From assembly GCF_001908205.1 (NCBI RefSeq), contig NZ_LGHL01000111.1, positions 1 to 61,597 on the forward strand: a stretch of 61,597 nt of DNA, given 5' to 3'. How positions within the stretch are numbered: the stretch's first letter is position 1; each line of letters begins with the position of its first letter. The DNA is from Bradyrhizobium sp. NAS80.1 (GTDB lineage: Bacteria; Pseudomonadota; Alphaproteobacteria; Rhizobiales; Xanthobacteraceae). Shown piece by piece: positions 9,286-16,958 of this stretch. Under the pieces are notes generated by a model. The model was given only the letters and a program-made list of their open reading frames with translations, was not told the origin of the DNA and ran no database searches. A program made the position numbers and the translations under genes.

Positions 9286-9507
9286 ATGCCAATCCAGCTC
9301 GTGATGGACCGCAACGGCGATAGCCGCTACTCCTTCAACTCCGACGACGCAGAGGAACTGGCCCAGGCGGAACGGCGCTTTTACGAATTGACCGGCGTTG
9401 GCTTCACCGCGGCGGTCCGGACCGGTCCAGGTCAGGTATCGAAAGTCCGGTCGTTCGACCCCTCGGCGGAAGAAACACTCTTTTTTCCCAGACTAGTCGG
9501 CGGGTAG
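9286..9507 (+). CDS. Conserved small hypothetical protein (73 aa)
   Basis: 73-residue soluble protein starting MPIQLVMDRNGDSRYSF and ending EETLFFPRLVGG. The start is set by a strong AGGAGG site six bases before the ATG. The pattern of an N-terminal DRNGDSRY segment, a central AQAERRFYELTGVGFTAA helix and a C-terminal FDPSAEETLF..LVGG is one I associate with short uncharacterised proteins of proteobacteria and phage-like regions, but no function is known to me. It lies about 100 bp after the decarboxylase on the same strand and 10 bp before the next gene, so it may be read with the aspartate module. Confidence 0.65.
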   Translation: MPIQLVMDRNGDSRYSFNSDDAEELAQAERRFYELTGVGFTAAVRTGPGQVSKVRSFDPSAEETLFFPRLVGG

Positions 9508-9517
9508 TCGCTCCGTC

Positions 9518-9934
9518 ATGTTCGGGTTTCGACCTACTCCATCGAGTAGCCGCTCCCGCATGAGGGCGACGAGAGCCCTTTTCATAAGCCACGGTGCCGA
9601 GGCCACGCCCGAGGGACGGTCGCTACGGATGCTGCGAGAATGGCTGTCGCAGGCGCAGCGGGAGCAGTTCGCAAGCAAGGGTTACTTCGACGTCGTCGGA
9701 GGAAACACCGGAAACCAGTACAGGATCTATACTGGCACCTCGGCCAATGTATGCGAGATCGACAAAAGCGGTCGCCTCCGGGAGGGGCTGTGTTTCACGA
9801 CGATTGTTGATCTGCCAATCGGCGACGTGATGCTGGCTCAGAAGATCGCCCTGGAAACATGCGAAGACGAGGTGCGCGCCCTGGCCAGGTGGTTCACCCC
9901 CAGAAATCATCATTTTCGACAAACCCGCGGATGA
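9518..9934 (+). CDS. Conserved hypothetical protein (138 aa), coupled to the preceding gene
   Basis: Soluble protein with a basic N-terminus, then EGRSLRMLREWLSQAQREQF, GYFDVVGGNTGNQYRIYTG and GDVMLAQKIALETCEDEVRALA. This organisation is familiar from uncharacterised Bradyrhizobium proteins, but I know no function. The start at 9518 is 10 bases after the preceding stop and is probably translationally coupled; an alternative ATG at 9560 would remove 14 residues that look less conserved. There is no signal peptide or membrane segment. The YRIYTGTSANVCEID stretch suggests a small beta-sheet domain. It is followed after 45 bp by the asparaginase remnant. Confidence 0.6.
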   Translation: MFGFRPTPSSSRSRMRATRALFISHGAEATPEGRSLRMLREWLSQAQREQFASKGYFDVVGGNTGNQYRIYTGTSANVCEIDKSGRLREGLCFTTIVDLPIGDVMLAQKIALETCEDEVRALARWFTPRNHHFRQTRG

Positions 9935-9979
9935 CGGCGCGGATCGTCGTCGTCTCCTGCCGGTGCCGAGGTCAATTCG

Positions 9980-10309
9980 ATGAAAAAGCGCGCTGACAGA
10001 CACGCGATCCGCCGGCAAAGCCGGATATCGATGCTCTCCATTCAAGTGGTTTGCCTCGCACTCTCATTCATGATCAGCGTGGCGGCACATGCCGCAGAGA
10101 CAGGCAAAGATGCGGGGCCGGCCACCAACCTGCCGCGTGTTCTCGTGCTTGCGACGGGAGGAACAATCGCGGGTCAGGCAGATCCCCGTGCGAGCGGCGC
10201 GTACAAATCTGGCCAGATTACCGGAGAACAGCTGGTCCAGTCGGTCCCAGGTCTCGATAAAATGGCAAAGCTGACTGCCGAACAAATCTCGTCGATCGGA
10301 TCCCAGTGA
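9980..10309 (+). pseudogene. Truncated periplasmic L-asparaginase (N-terminal fragment)
   Basis: The first ~109 residues match the start of a type II asparaginase/glutaminase-asparaginase: an N-terminal signal segment (VVCLALSFMISVAAHAAE), then LPRVLVLATGGTIAG with the active-site threonine loop, ASGAYKSGQ and LTAEQISSIGSQ. The frame stops right after SQ, where family members continue with DMND and about 240 more residues including the second catalytic Thr-Asp-Lys set. None of the missing part is visible in other frames downstream, so the gene looks like the remainder of a deletion. An intact copy would have supplied aspartate from asparagine in the periplasm for the adjacent aspartate module. 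Confidence 0.8.
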
Positions 10310-10465
10310 CCTCTCCCGCCGCGCTCCAGCAGGCCTTTACCGCTACCTGGTAGTGGACCGAGCCCGGTCCAAAAGCAGCAATCGACCGGAGACGAGCAAA
10401 GGGTCGCCGTAGACCAACGGAGACAGAAATGCGCGATATGCTGGACGAAGGCCGATCGCATAACA

Positions 10466-10819
10466 TCATTTCTTTCGCAGAATTTTGTCTATTGTTTTTC
10501 CCTTCGCCAGCTCGTCGATCAGTTTATCCAGGTAGCGAATTTCTCGCATAGTGGTTTCCTTGATATCCTCCACTCGCACACCGCATACCGTGCCTTTGAT
10601 CAGCGTTCGCGAAGGGTTTATTTGAGGTGCGTTCGTAAAGAATGTCTCAAGGTCAGCCTGTTCATCTCGTTGGGTTTCCAGATCCTCACGACGATAATCT
10701 GTCAACCAACAGATGATCTGATCAACTTCTGCTTTCGTCCGCCCCTTTTTCTCTGCTTTCGCGACGTAGAGCGGGTAAACGCTTGCGAAGCTCGTTGTAT
10801 AGATACGATGTTTTGCCAT
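10466..10819 (-). CDS. DUF2200 family protein
   Basis: 117-residue soluble protein beginning MAKHRIYTTSFASVYPLYVAKAEKKGRTKAEVDQIICWLTDY, which is the characteristic start of DUF2200, and continuing with NPSRTLIKGTVCGVRVEDI and a basic C-terminus. Function unknown. The internal Met at the MAKHR start is preferred over the upstream MPFMVTAGVP because family proteins begin there. The gene is less GC-rich than its surroundings and stands just after the asparaginase deletion point, so local acquisition is possible. The 156 bases between it and the asparaginase fragment show no recognisable gene. Confidence 0.85.
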   Translation of the reverse strand: MAKHRIYTTSFASVYPLYVAKAEKKGRTKAEVDQIICWLTDYRREDLETQRDEQADLETFFTNAPQINPSRTLIKGTVCGVRVEDIKETTMREIRYLDKLIDELAKGKTIDKILRKK

Positions 10820-10972
10820 CGGCACTCCGGCGGTCACCATGAAAGGCATTAGCTCTGGGTCGAACGGGTCGTCCCGTCTCCACGGGTGGACATCATCACG
10901 TTTCCGCGGGCCTCACAATTCCCGCATGGACTTCCCATGGAAGGTGGTCACCGCTCATGATATCGAGAGCAG

Positions 10973-11500
10973 ATGCAGCTGATCTTTATTTTCGGGCAAG
11001 TCGCGTCGGGGAAGCTGACCATCGCGCGCGAGCTTGCGGCGCGAACGAATGTCGCATTATTCCACAATCATCTCGTCGTCGATGCCGTTGGCGCGGTGTT
11101 TCCGTTCGGGACAGAGGCGTTCTCGCGCTTGCGCGAACAGTTCTGGATGACGGTGTTTGACGAGGCGGCCAGGCAGAACCGATCCTTGATCTTCACGTTC
11201 GCGCCCGAGCCGACCGTGGCTCGGGATTTTCCGGATCGGGTGCGCGCGTTGATCGAAGGAAACGGCGGCCAGATCATCTTTGTGGCACTGGACCTGCCTT
11301 ACGAAGAGCAGGAGCGACGCCTGGTCGACCCCGGACGCGCTGCATTTGGCAAGATGCGTGATCCGTCGCTGCTCCGCGCGCTTCGACCGCAGTTCGACGC
11401 CTGCATGGCGTCCATGCCTCAACCCTCGCTCACCCTCGATGTGAGCCATCTGACCCCGCAGGAAAGTGCCGAGACGATCAAAAGCCTGATGTCGAGTTAG
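10973..11500 (+). CDS. P-loop kinase-like protein
   Basis: 175-residue protein with an N-terminal Walker A motif, FIFGQVASGKLTIARELA (Gly8 to Thr16), followed by an Asn-His pair (LFHNHLVVDAV) and a lid-like region ERRLVDPGRAAFGKMRDPSLLRAL. The organisation resembles shikimate- or gluconate-kinase-like small nucleotide-binding proteins annotated as AAA-family or phosphotransferase-like. The phosphoryl acceptor is unknown. It stands alone: a promoter region of about 150 bp precedes it and an inverted repeat lies just after its stop codon. Confidence 0.7.
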   Translation: MQLIFIFGQVASGKLTIARELAARTNVALFHNHLVVDAVGAVFPFGTEAFSRLREQFWMTVFDEAARQNRSLIFTFAPEPTVARDFPDRVRALIEGNGGQIIFVALDLPYEEQERRLVDPGRAAFGKMRDPSLLRALRPQFDACMASMPQPSLTLDVSHLTPQESAETIKSLMSS

Positions 11501-11504
11501 GCCT

Positions 11505-11559
11505 CGTAGCCCGGACCGGCGGCGCTGCGCGCCGACCCGTTGGCTCTATCCGGGCTACG
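11505..11559. repeat. Short palindromic repeat (CGTAGCCCGGA type)
   Basis: Inverted arms CGTAGCCCGGA (11505-11515) and TCCGGGCTACG (11549-11559), perfect over 11 bp, around a GC-rich centre. It begins four bases after the preceding stop codon and could act as a transcript-end hairpin. This type is a familiar dispersed intergenic repeat in Bradyrhizobium. Confidence 0.65.
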
Positions 11560-11615
11560 CGGAGGACCTTCCGTTCGCCGCAGCGATCGTCACCACCAGA
11601 CTTATGCGCGCCCTC

Positions 11616-12131
11616 TCAGCCCCGCGCCTTGCTCCAGTCGGGGCTCACCGGCCCCGACACGCCCTCAAACGCGCCGTCGACGAGTTCGAACACCAGGACG
11701 CGCGCGGCGTCGACCGGGCCCGGCATGGTGACACGGCCCTTCGGCACCGGCTTGAAGCCGACGCGGCTGTAATAGGGCTCGTCGCCGACCAGCAGCACCA
11801 GGCGGTGTCCCTTCTCCTTCGCGTCCTTCAGCGCACGCTCCATCAGCAGACGGCCGATGCCGCGGTCGCGGAACGGCGGCTCGACGGTGAGCGGCCCGAG
11901 CAGCAGGGCCGGCGTGTCGCCGACCAGCACCGGCAATTGCCTGACCGAGCCGACCAGCAGCGTGCCGATGTGGGCCGTGAAGGACACGTCGAGCAGATGA
12001 TCGACATGCTCGCGGATGCGGTAGGCGCTGAGCACGAAACGGCCGGGGCCGAAGGTGCGTTCGTGCAGCCGTTCAATCGCCTGGGCGTCGCCGGGAGCTT
12101 CGGGAAGGATGGTGAGCGAGAGATCAGTCAT
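11616..12131 (-). CDS. GNAT-family N-acetyltransferase
   Basis: 171-residue acetyltransferase of the GNAT fold. The acetyl-CoA-binding motif A is clear: LLLGPLTVEPPFRDRGIGRLLMERALKDAKEKG, containing the R-x-x-G-I-G loop. C-terminal to it is YYSRVGFKPV, the usual motif B. The substrate is unknown; the layout (early HERTFGPGRF, then VLVGDTPALLLGPLTV) is like the family of uncharacterised YhbS-like acetyltransferases. The start is the ATG at 12131; the frame is open upstream into the Nudix gene but has no better start. It lies 128 bp downstream of the Nudix gene on the same strand. Confidence 0.85.
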   Translation of the reverse strand: MTDLSLTILPEAPGDAQAIERLHERTFGPGRFVLSAYRIREHVDHLLDVSFTAHIGTLLVGSVRQLPVLVGDTPALLLGPLTVEPPFRDRGIGRLLMERALKDAKEKGHRLVLLVGDEPYYSRVGFKPVPKGRVTMPGPVDAARVLVFELVDGAFEGVSGPVSPDWSKARG

Positions 12132-12259
12132 GTCAACATGCGTCTTCGAGCGAAGTGGAACAGGTTCGCGTTCAGAAAACGCGTCAATGTCGGAAGCGGG
12201 ATAACACCTCGGAGGGCCGCGGTCCATCGGCCCCGTGCGGCATCCAGCGGCTGAACTGG

Positions 12260-12751
12260 TTACCGCCAGGTCGCGATCGGCGGCCTGCCGTCCAGCACCT
12301 CCACGATCCGCAGCCGCGTGCCGGGCGTGGTCCCCTCGGGCAATGCCGAGGCCGCGAAGAATCCGCATTCGACGATCTCGCGGTTGGGCGTGGGCAGGCG
12401 ATCCTGCCTGTAGTGCCTGACGACGTAGACCGCGACGTGGTCGCGGCGGGAGACGTGGCTGTTGAGGAAGATGCCATGCAGCACGGCGTCTCCGGTCAGA
12501 TCGATGTCCCCCTCCTCCTTGAGCTCGCGCCGCATCGCCTGCTCCATGGTCTCGCCGAGGTCGACGCCGCCGCCGGGCAGATACCAGCCGGTGATGTAGC
12601 TGTGCCTGACCAGGAACACCCTGTTGTCGGCGTCCAGCACCACGGCGCGGACGCCGAGAGTCATGCCGCGAACGAGCAGGAAATAGGCGTGGAAGATTCG
12701 CCGCAGCAGCGGTTCGAATGTCCGTCGGACGCTGTTCAGACGATCCCCCAT
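12260..12751 (-). CDS. Nudix hydrolase
   Basis: 163-residue Nudix-fold hydrolase. The Nudix box begins at Gly61 (GGVDLGETMEQAMRRELKEEGDI) and matches G-x5-E-x7-R-E-U-x-E-E, with Asp in place of the last Gly. The first ~30 residues, with FHAYFLLVRGMTLGVRAV, resemble Nudix proteins that clean up nucleotide sugars or other diphosphate compounds; the substrate cannot be read from sequence. The short N-terminal Arg-rich hydrophobic stretch suggests contact with the membrane. It is divergent from the metallophosphoesterase gene, with 80 bp between the starts. Confidence 0.9.
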   Translation of the reverse strand: MGDRLNSVRRTFEPLLRRIFHAYFLLVRGMTLGVRAVVLDADNRVFLVRHSYITGWYLPGGGVDLGETMEQAMRRELKEEGDIDLTGDAVLHGIFLNSHVSRRDHVAVYVVRHYRQDRLPTPNREIVECGFFAASALPEGTTPGTRLRIVEVLDGRPPIATWR

Positions 12752-12831
12752 CAGGCTCCCTTGACGCCCCGCTTGCGCTGGTGTCGCGACCTTGCCATTA
12801 CAGAATAGGAATAGCGAGGCAATCGCGCGTC

Positions 12832-13713
12832 ATGGCCCCCTACACGCTCGCCCATCTGTCCGATCCGCATCTGCCGCCGCTGCCGAAGCCGCGGCTGATC
12901 GAGCTCGCGGGCAAGCGCGCGCTCGGCTACGTCAACTGGACGCGCAACCGCCACAAGTACCAGCGCCGCGAGGTGCTCGACGCGCTCGTCACCGACGTCC
13001 GGGCGCAGGCGCCGGACCACATCGCCGTAACCGGCGATCTCGTCAATTTGGCGCTGGAGGCGGAGTTCGCGCCGGCTCGCGCCTGGCTCGACGGCGTCGG
13101 GCCGCCCGACCGCGTCACCACGATTCCCGGCAATCACGACGCCTATGTCCGCGCCACCACTCATCGCTTCGGCGAGACCTTTGCGCCCTATCTTGCGAGC
13201 GATGACGGCAGCATCGGCTTTCCGGCCGTCCGCCAGCGCGGGCCGATCGCGCTTGTCAGCTTGTCCACGGCGGTGCCGACCCTGCCGCTGATGGCGACGG
13301 GCACGCTCGGGCGCGATCAGCTTGCGTCTCTCGAACAAATCCTCGAACGGCTCGCGGCCGAGGATGTCTTCCGCGTGCTGCTGGTGCATCATCCCCTGAA
13401 GTCCGACGCGCGTCACAAGCGGATGACCGATGCAGCCGATCTGCTGGCGCTGCTGAGGCGTCACGGCGTCGAGCTGATCCTGCACGGGCACGACCACATT
13501 CATTCGACGATGTGGTTCGAGGGCCCCAACGGCAAGATTCCCGCGATCGGCGTACCGTCGGCGTCCGCGCTCGCGCACGGACGCTACCCGGCGGCGGCGT
13601 ATAATCTGTTCGCGATCGACAAGGACAATGCCGGCTGGCGCTGCGAGCAGACGGTGCGGGGCCTCGGGTCTGGATTTCAGATCCAGCAGATCAAGCAGGC
13701 GCGGTTGATTTAG
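12832..13713 (+). CDS. Calcineurin-like metallophosphoesterase
   Basis: 293-residue dimetal phosphoesterase with all the family motifs in order: LAHLSDPHLP (D-x-H), AVTGDLVN (GD), IPGNHDAY (GNHD), LLVHHPL, and the C-terminal LILHGHDHIH (GH-x-H). The fold is related to the cyclic-nucleotide or lipid A-type (LpxH-like) phosphohydrolases, but no precise substrate is apparent. The ATG at 12832 fits the family start; upstream in-frame sequence shows no RBS. It is divergent from the Nudix gene and converges on the hypothetical membrane protein. A palindromic repeat starts seven bases after the stop. Confidence 0.92.
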   Translation: MAPYTLAHLSDPHLPPLPKPRLIELAGKRALGYVNWTRNRHKYQRREVLDALVTDVRAQAPDHIAVTGDLVNLALEAEFAPARAWLDGVGPPDRVTTIPGNHDAYVRATTHRFGETFAPYLASDDGSIGFPAVRQRGPIALVSLSTAVPTLPLMATGTLGRDQLASLEQILERLAAEDVFRVLLVHHPLKSDARHKRMTDAADLLALLRRHGVELILHGHDHIHSTMWFEGPNGKIPAIGVPSASALAHGRYPAAAYNLFAIDKDNAGWRCEQTVRGLGSGFQIQQIKQARLI

Positions 13714-13720
13714 CTCGCTG

Positions 13721-13842
13721 TCATTCCGGGGCGCGCCAAAGGCGCGAGCTATGATGGGCAATTGCGCATCAGAGAATCCATTCATCGCCATGCGCTGCCG
13801 CCCGATGGATTCCGGGCTCATGCTTCGCATGCCCCGGAATGA
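13721..13842. repeat. Dispersed palindromic repeat, family A (TCATTCCGGGG type)
   Basis: The ends are inverted: TCATTCCGGGG at the left and CCCCGGAATGA at the right, and internally GAATCCATTCATCG is opposite GATGGATTCCGGG. Two more copies occur in this window (36368-36470 and 43138-43236). Confidence 0.8.
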
Positions 13843-13854
13843 CGGAGCAACTGA

Positions 13855-14409
13855 TCACCAGCTCCGCAAAGCCGCGAGCACGGCGATGCCGAACAAGGCG
13901 GCGGCACCGAGGATGAATCCGAAGACGAAGGGCCAGACGCGCGAGCGGCGCGGCGGCTCCGCGGCCGCAGGCTTCGGCTCGGGCAGGACCACCATCGCAT
14001 GCTCACGCTCGATCATGCGGCGCGCGACATAATCGGTGACGGCCTCGACGATAACAGCGGTGTCGTGCGATTCGGCGAGCACGATGCGGCCGAAGCGGGT
14101 GTCCTGGACGAAGCGGTACATCCGCTTGTCGCGCCCCATCACGATGTGTGCGACGACGTCGATCCAGAGTCTGGGCGTATCGCCCTGGCTGATGCCGCGG
14201 TCGAACAGGTCGATCTGCTCCGGCACCTGCGCGAACAGGGGATCGAGCGCATCGTTGAGGATCTCGAGCCGCGCCACCTCGGCATCCCTGAGGTCGACGA
14301 CGACGCCGGTCCGGTCGGCGGCCTCGATCCGGGCGCGCAGCAGCGCATCGCGCAACCGCACCGGGCGCGGCTCGCTGGGATGGGTCCCGCTGGTCTCGGG
14401 CTCTGACAT
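13855..14409 (-). CDS. C-terminally membrane-anchored hypothetical protein (184 aa)
   Basis: Begins MSEPETSGTHPSEPRPVRLRDALL and has a soluble domain of about 140 residues with QVPEQIDLFDRGISQGDTPRLWIDVVAHIVM and DTRFGRIVLAESHD. A Pro-rich linker (LPEPKPAAAEPPRRSR) precedes one C-terminal membrane helix, VWPFVFGFILGAAALFGIAVLAAL. The basic residues before the helix predict a cytoplasmic soluble domain. I know it as an uncharacterised family in Bradyrhizobium/Rhodopseudomonas-type genomes; no function is known. It converges on the metallophosphoesterase and has its own upstream region of 194 bp, which contains no other gene. Confidence 0.7.
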   Translation of the reverse strand: MSEPETSGTHPSEPRPVRLRDALLRARIEAADRTGVVVDLRDAEVARLEILNDALDPLFAQVPEQIDLFDRGISQGDTPRLWIDVVAHIVMGRDKRMYRFVQDTRFGRIVLAESHDTAVIVEAVTDYVARRMIEREHAMVVLPEPKPAAAEPPRRSRVWPFVFGFILGAAALFGIAVLAALRSW

Positions 14410-14603
14410 TGTCGGCCTCGTCCTAAACGCTGGAGTTAACCTATCAGTAACCACAGCGTCCGCAAAGGCCGCACAATTCCAGATACTTACAGTGCCCACA
14501 GGCCTCTTACCTGTGCCAAAAACAGACGGCCCCACCCAGGCCGCGCCTGGATGGGACCGTTGTCCTTGGACGTCTTCTTCAGTTCAGTTCGGCCGAGCCG
14601 TTG

Positions 14604-14816
14604 TCAGGCTGCCGGGGCGCGGTGCGGCTCCTCCACGATCGAGAAGCGGACGCCGGCCTTGTGGCGGCTCTCTTCCGAGACTTCCTTCCAGCAGTCCTCG
14701 GCTTCCTTGCGGGACTTGAAGGGACCTTTGACCTGGGCTGAGCCTTCCACGAGCTTGTGGAAGTTCATCGAACCGAACTCGCCGCCGATCACCCAGAAAT
14801 TGCTGCCTGTGGTCAT
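14604..14816 (-). CDS. DUF4170 family protein
   Basis: 70-residue alphaproteobacterial protein with NFWVIGGEFGSMNFHKLVEGSAQVKGPFKSRKEAEDCWKEVSEE, the DUF4170 pattern. No function is known. It lies 16 bp after isocitrate lyase on the same strand, so it is probably in the isocitrate lyase transcript. It is small, soluble and without a signal peptide. Confidence 0.85.
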   Translation of the reverse strand: MTTGSNFWVIGGEFGSMNFHKLVEGSAQVKGPFKSRKEAEDCWKEVSEESRHKAGVRFSIVEEPHRAPAA

Positions 14817-14832
14817 TGTCAGTCTCCTGTCA

Positions 14833-16464
14833 TTAGCCGAACTGGTTCATCGTGTTGTGGGCGCCGCCCGCCTTCAGGGCAGCCTCGCCGGCGAAGTACT
14901 CCTTGTGATCGTCGCCGATGTCGGAGCCGGCCATGTTCTGATGCTTCACACAGGCAATGCCCTGACGGATCTCGGCGCGCTGGACGTTCTTCACGTAGCC
15001 GAGCATGCCCTGCTCGCCGAAATATTCCCTGGCGAGGTTGTCGGTCGACAGAGCGGCCGTGTGATAGGTCGGCAGCGTGATCAGGTGGTGGAAGATGCCG
15101 GCACGCTTCGCTGAGTCCGCCTGGAAGGTGCGGATGCGCTCGTCGGCTTCCTTCGCCAACTCGGTGTCGTCGTATTCCGCCTTCATCAGCTCGGCACGGT
15201 TGTACTTGCTGACGTCCTTGCCGGCTTCCTTCATCGCGTCGTAGACCTGCCAACGGAAGTTGAGGGTCCAGTTGAACGACGGCGAATTGTTGTAGGCGAG
15301 CTTCGCATTCGGAACCACCTTGCGGATCCGATCGACCATCTTGGCGATCTGCTCGATATGCGGCTTCTCGGTCTCGATCCAGAGCAGGTCGGCGCCGTTC
15401 TGCAGCGAGGTGACGCAGTCCAGCACGCAGCGGTCTTCACCGGTGCCCGGGCGGAACTGATAGAGATTGGAAGACAGCCGCTTCGGACGCATCATCTTGC
15501 CGTTGCGGTTGATGATGACATCACCGTTGCGGGCGTTCTCCGCCGTCACTTCCTCGCAATCCAGGAAGCTGTTGTACTGGTCGCCGATGTCACCGGGCTT
15601 GTGGCTGACGGCGATCTGCTGCGTGAGGCCGGCGCCGAGCGAGTCGGTGCGGGTCACGACGACGCCGTCTTCGACGCCCAGTTCGAGGAACGCGTGGCGG
15701 CAGGCACGGATCTTCGCGAGGAAGACGTCGTGCGGCACGGTGACCTTGCCGTCCTGGTGGCCGCACTGCTTCTCGTCCGAGACCTGGTTCTCGATCTGGA
15801 GCGCGCAGGCGCCCGCTTCGATCATCTTCTTGGCGAGCAGGTAGGTCGCCTCAGCGTTGCCGAAGCCGGCGTCGATGTCGGCAATGACGGGCACGACATG
15901 GGTCTGGAAGTTGTCGATCTTCTCGATCAGCGCCTTTTCCTTCGCCTTGTCGCCTTCCTTGCGGGCGGCATCTAAGCTGCGGAAGATATCGTTCAGCTCG
16001 CGGGAGTCAGCCTGACGCAGGAAGGTGTAGAGCTCCTCGATCAGAGCCGGCACCGAGGTCTTCTCGTGCATTGACTGGTCCGGCAGCGGGCCGAACTCGG
16101 AGCGCAGAGCCGCGATCATCCAGCCGGAAAGGTAGAGATAGCGGCGATCGGTCGTGCCGAAATGCTTCTTCACCGAGATCAGCTTCTGCTGGGCGATGAA
16201 GCCATGCCAGCAGCCCAGCGACTGCGTGTACTTGGTGGGGTCGCCGTCATAGGCGGCCATGTCGGCCCGCATCAGCGCCGCGGTATAGCGGGCGACGTCG
16301 AGGCCGGTCTTGAAGCGGTTCTGCAGACGCATGCGTGCGATGGCCTCGGCCGTCACCCCGTTCCACGTCGGCTTGGTGTCGAGGAGCGCCTGAGCCGCAT
16401 CGACCTCGCTCTGATACGAAGCCGGGCCCTGGAGGGTGCTGATTCCGCGTGGCTGGTAGTTCAT
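14833..16464 (-). CDS. aceA: Isocitrate lyase
   Basis: Glyoxylate-cycle enzyme that splits isocitrate to succinate and glyoxylate, allowing growth on acetate and fatty acids. The 543-aa protein is of the longer class. The loop EKQCGHQDGKVTVP carries the catalytic cysteine (about Cys234), VPVIADIDAGFGNAEATY gives the metal-binding Asp, and the C-terminal half has WIETEKPHIEQIA and YNNSPSFNW. The ATG has an AAGGA ribosome-binding site at the right spacing. It is divergent from a ScfR/RamB-like regulator (frameshifted here) that probably controls it. A hairpin lies in the leader, and direct repeats lie in the shared upstream region. Confidence 0.97.
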   Translation of the reverse strand: MNYQPRGISTLQGPASYQSEVDAAQALLDTKPTWNGVTAEAIARMRLQNRFKTGLDVARYTAALMRADMAAYDGDPTKYTQSLGCWHGFIAQQKLISVKKHFGTTDRRYLYLSGWMIAALRSEFGPLPDQSMHEKTSVPALIEELYTFLRQADSRELNDIFRSLDAARKEGDKAKEKALIEKIDNFQTHVVPVIADIDAGFGNAEATYLLAKKMIEAGACALQIENQVSDEKQCGHQDGKVTVPHDVFLAKIRACRHAFLELGVEDGVVVTRTDSLGAGLTQQIAVSHKPGDIGDQYNSFLDCEEVTAENARNGDVIINRNGKMMRPKRLSSNLYQFRPGTGEDRCVLDCVTSLQNGADLLWIETEKPHIEQIAKMVDRIRKVVPNAKLAYNNSPSFNWTLNFRWQVYDAMKEAGKDVSKYNRAELMKAEYDDTELAKEADERIRTFQADSAKRAGIFHHLITLPTYHTAALSTDNLAREYFGEQGMLGYVKNVQRAEIRQGIACVKHQNMAGSDIGDDHKEYFAGEAALKAGGAHNTMNQFG

Positions 16465-16481
16465 GGCCTGATCCTTTCGAT

Positions 16482-16508
16482 GACGACAAAACGACCGGTT
16501 TTGTCGTC
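16482..16508 (-). promoter_or_regulatory. Inverted repeat in the isocitrate lyase leader
   Basis: Arms GACGACAAAAC (16482-16492) and GTTTTGTCGTC (16498-16508) with a 5-base centre. It ends 18 bases upstream of the aceA start codon, so it could be an RNA hairpin in the leader or a repressor site. Confidence 0.5.
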
Positions 16509-16601
16509 GACATTTTTGACAGTGCATTGCGAAATGCGTGCCTTGAGCTAAACGCGAGAAAGAGAAGTTCGTATAGGGGCCTTGTAATTGAATGGTGATG
16601 T

Positions 16602-16650
16602 CATGTAACATCGAAACATGTAACAGATGTTATTTTGTAAATCTTGTAAA
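16602..16650. promoter_or_regulatory. Direct repeats in the aceA / regulator intergenic region (candidate operator)
   Basis: CATGTAACA occurs at 16602-16610 and 16617-16625 (15 bp apart), followed by TTGTAAA at 16635-16641 and 16644-16650 (9 bp apart), in an AT-rich island of otherwise GC-rich DNA. It is about 140-185 bp upstream of the isocitrate lyase start. A RamB/ScfR-type binding site is an inference. Confidence 0.45.
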
Positions 16651-16719
16651 ACAACTAGGTCAGCAAGGCTGTCCTTAACGCCTCTGGAGACGCTGAAAAT
16701 GCCCGTCGAGTCCGCAGTT

Positions 16720-16945
16720 TTCTCCCTCTCCCCGTTCTTACGGGGGCGCGACGAGCTTCGCTCGCGCTGGGAGGGTTGGGGTGAGGGGCTCTCTCCGCGA
16801 GTCCGATACTCACCTCCCCTGTGGAGACTCCCCCTCACCCGGATCGCATCTGCGATGCGCCATAGCCGAAGCTTCGCTTCGGCGTTCTTCAGAACGGCCG
16901 CCAAAGGCGGCCTTTGCCTCTCCCCGCGCGCGGGGAGAGGCAAAG
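16720..16945. repeat. Composite palindromic repeat with a 34-bp perfect palindrome
   Basis: Begins CTCCCTCTCCCCGTTC and contains GGGAGGGTTGGGGTGAGGGG, a repeat type familiar from Bradyrhizobium intergenic regions. It ends with a perfect palindrome of 34 bp at 16912-16945 (arms CTTTGCCTCTCCCCGCG and its exact complement, with no loop). That palindrome abuts the AGAGGAG ribosome-binding site of the regulator gene. Confidence 0.7.
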
Positions 16946-16958
16946 AGAGGAGCCGCTG

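Noticed and set aside
10310..10465. Search for the missing asparaginase C-terminus after the stop codon
   Set aside because: No frame shows the expected DMND or TDTM-type segments, so a simple frameshift does not explain the truncation.
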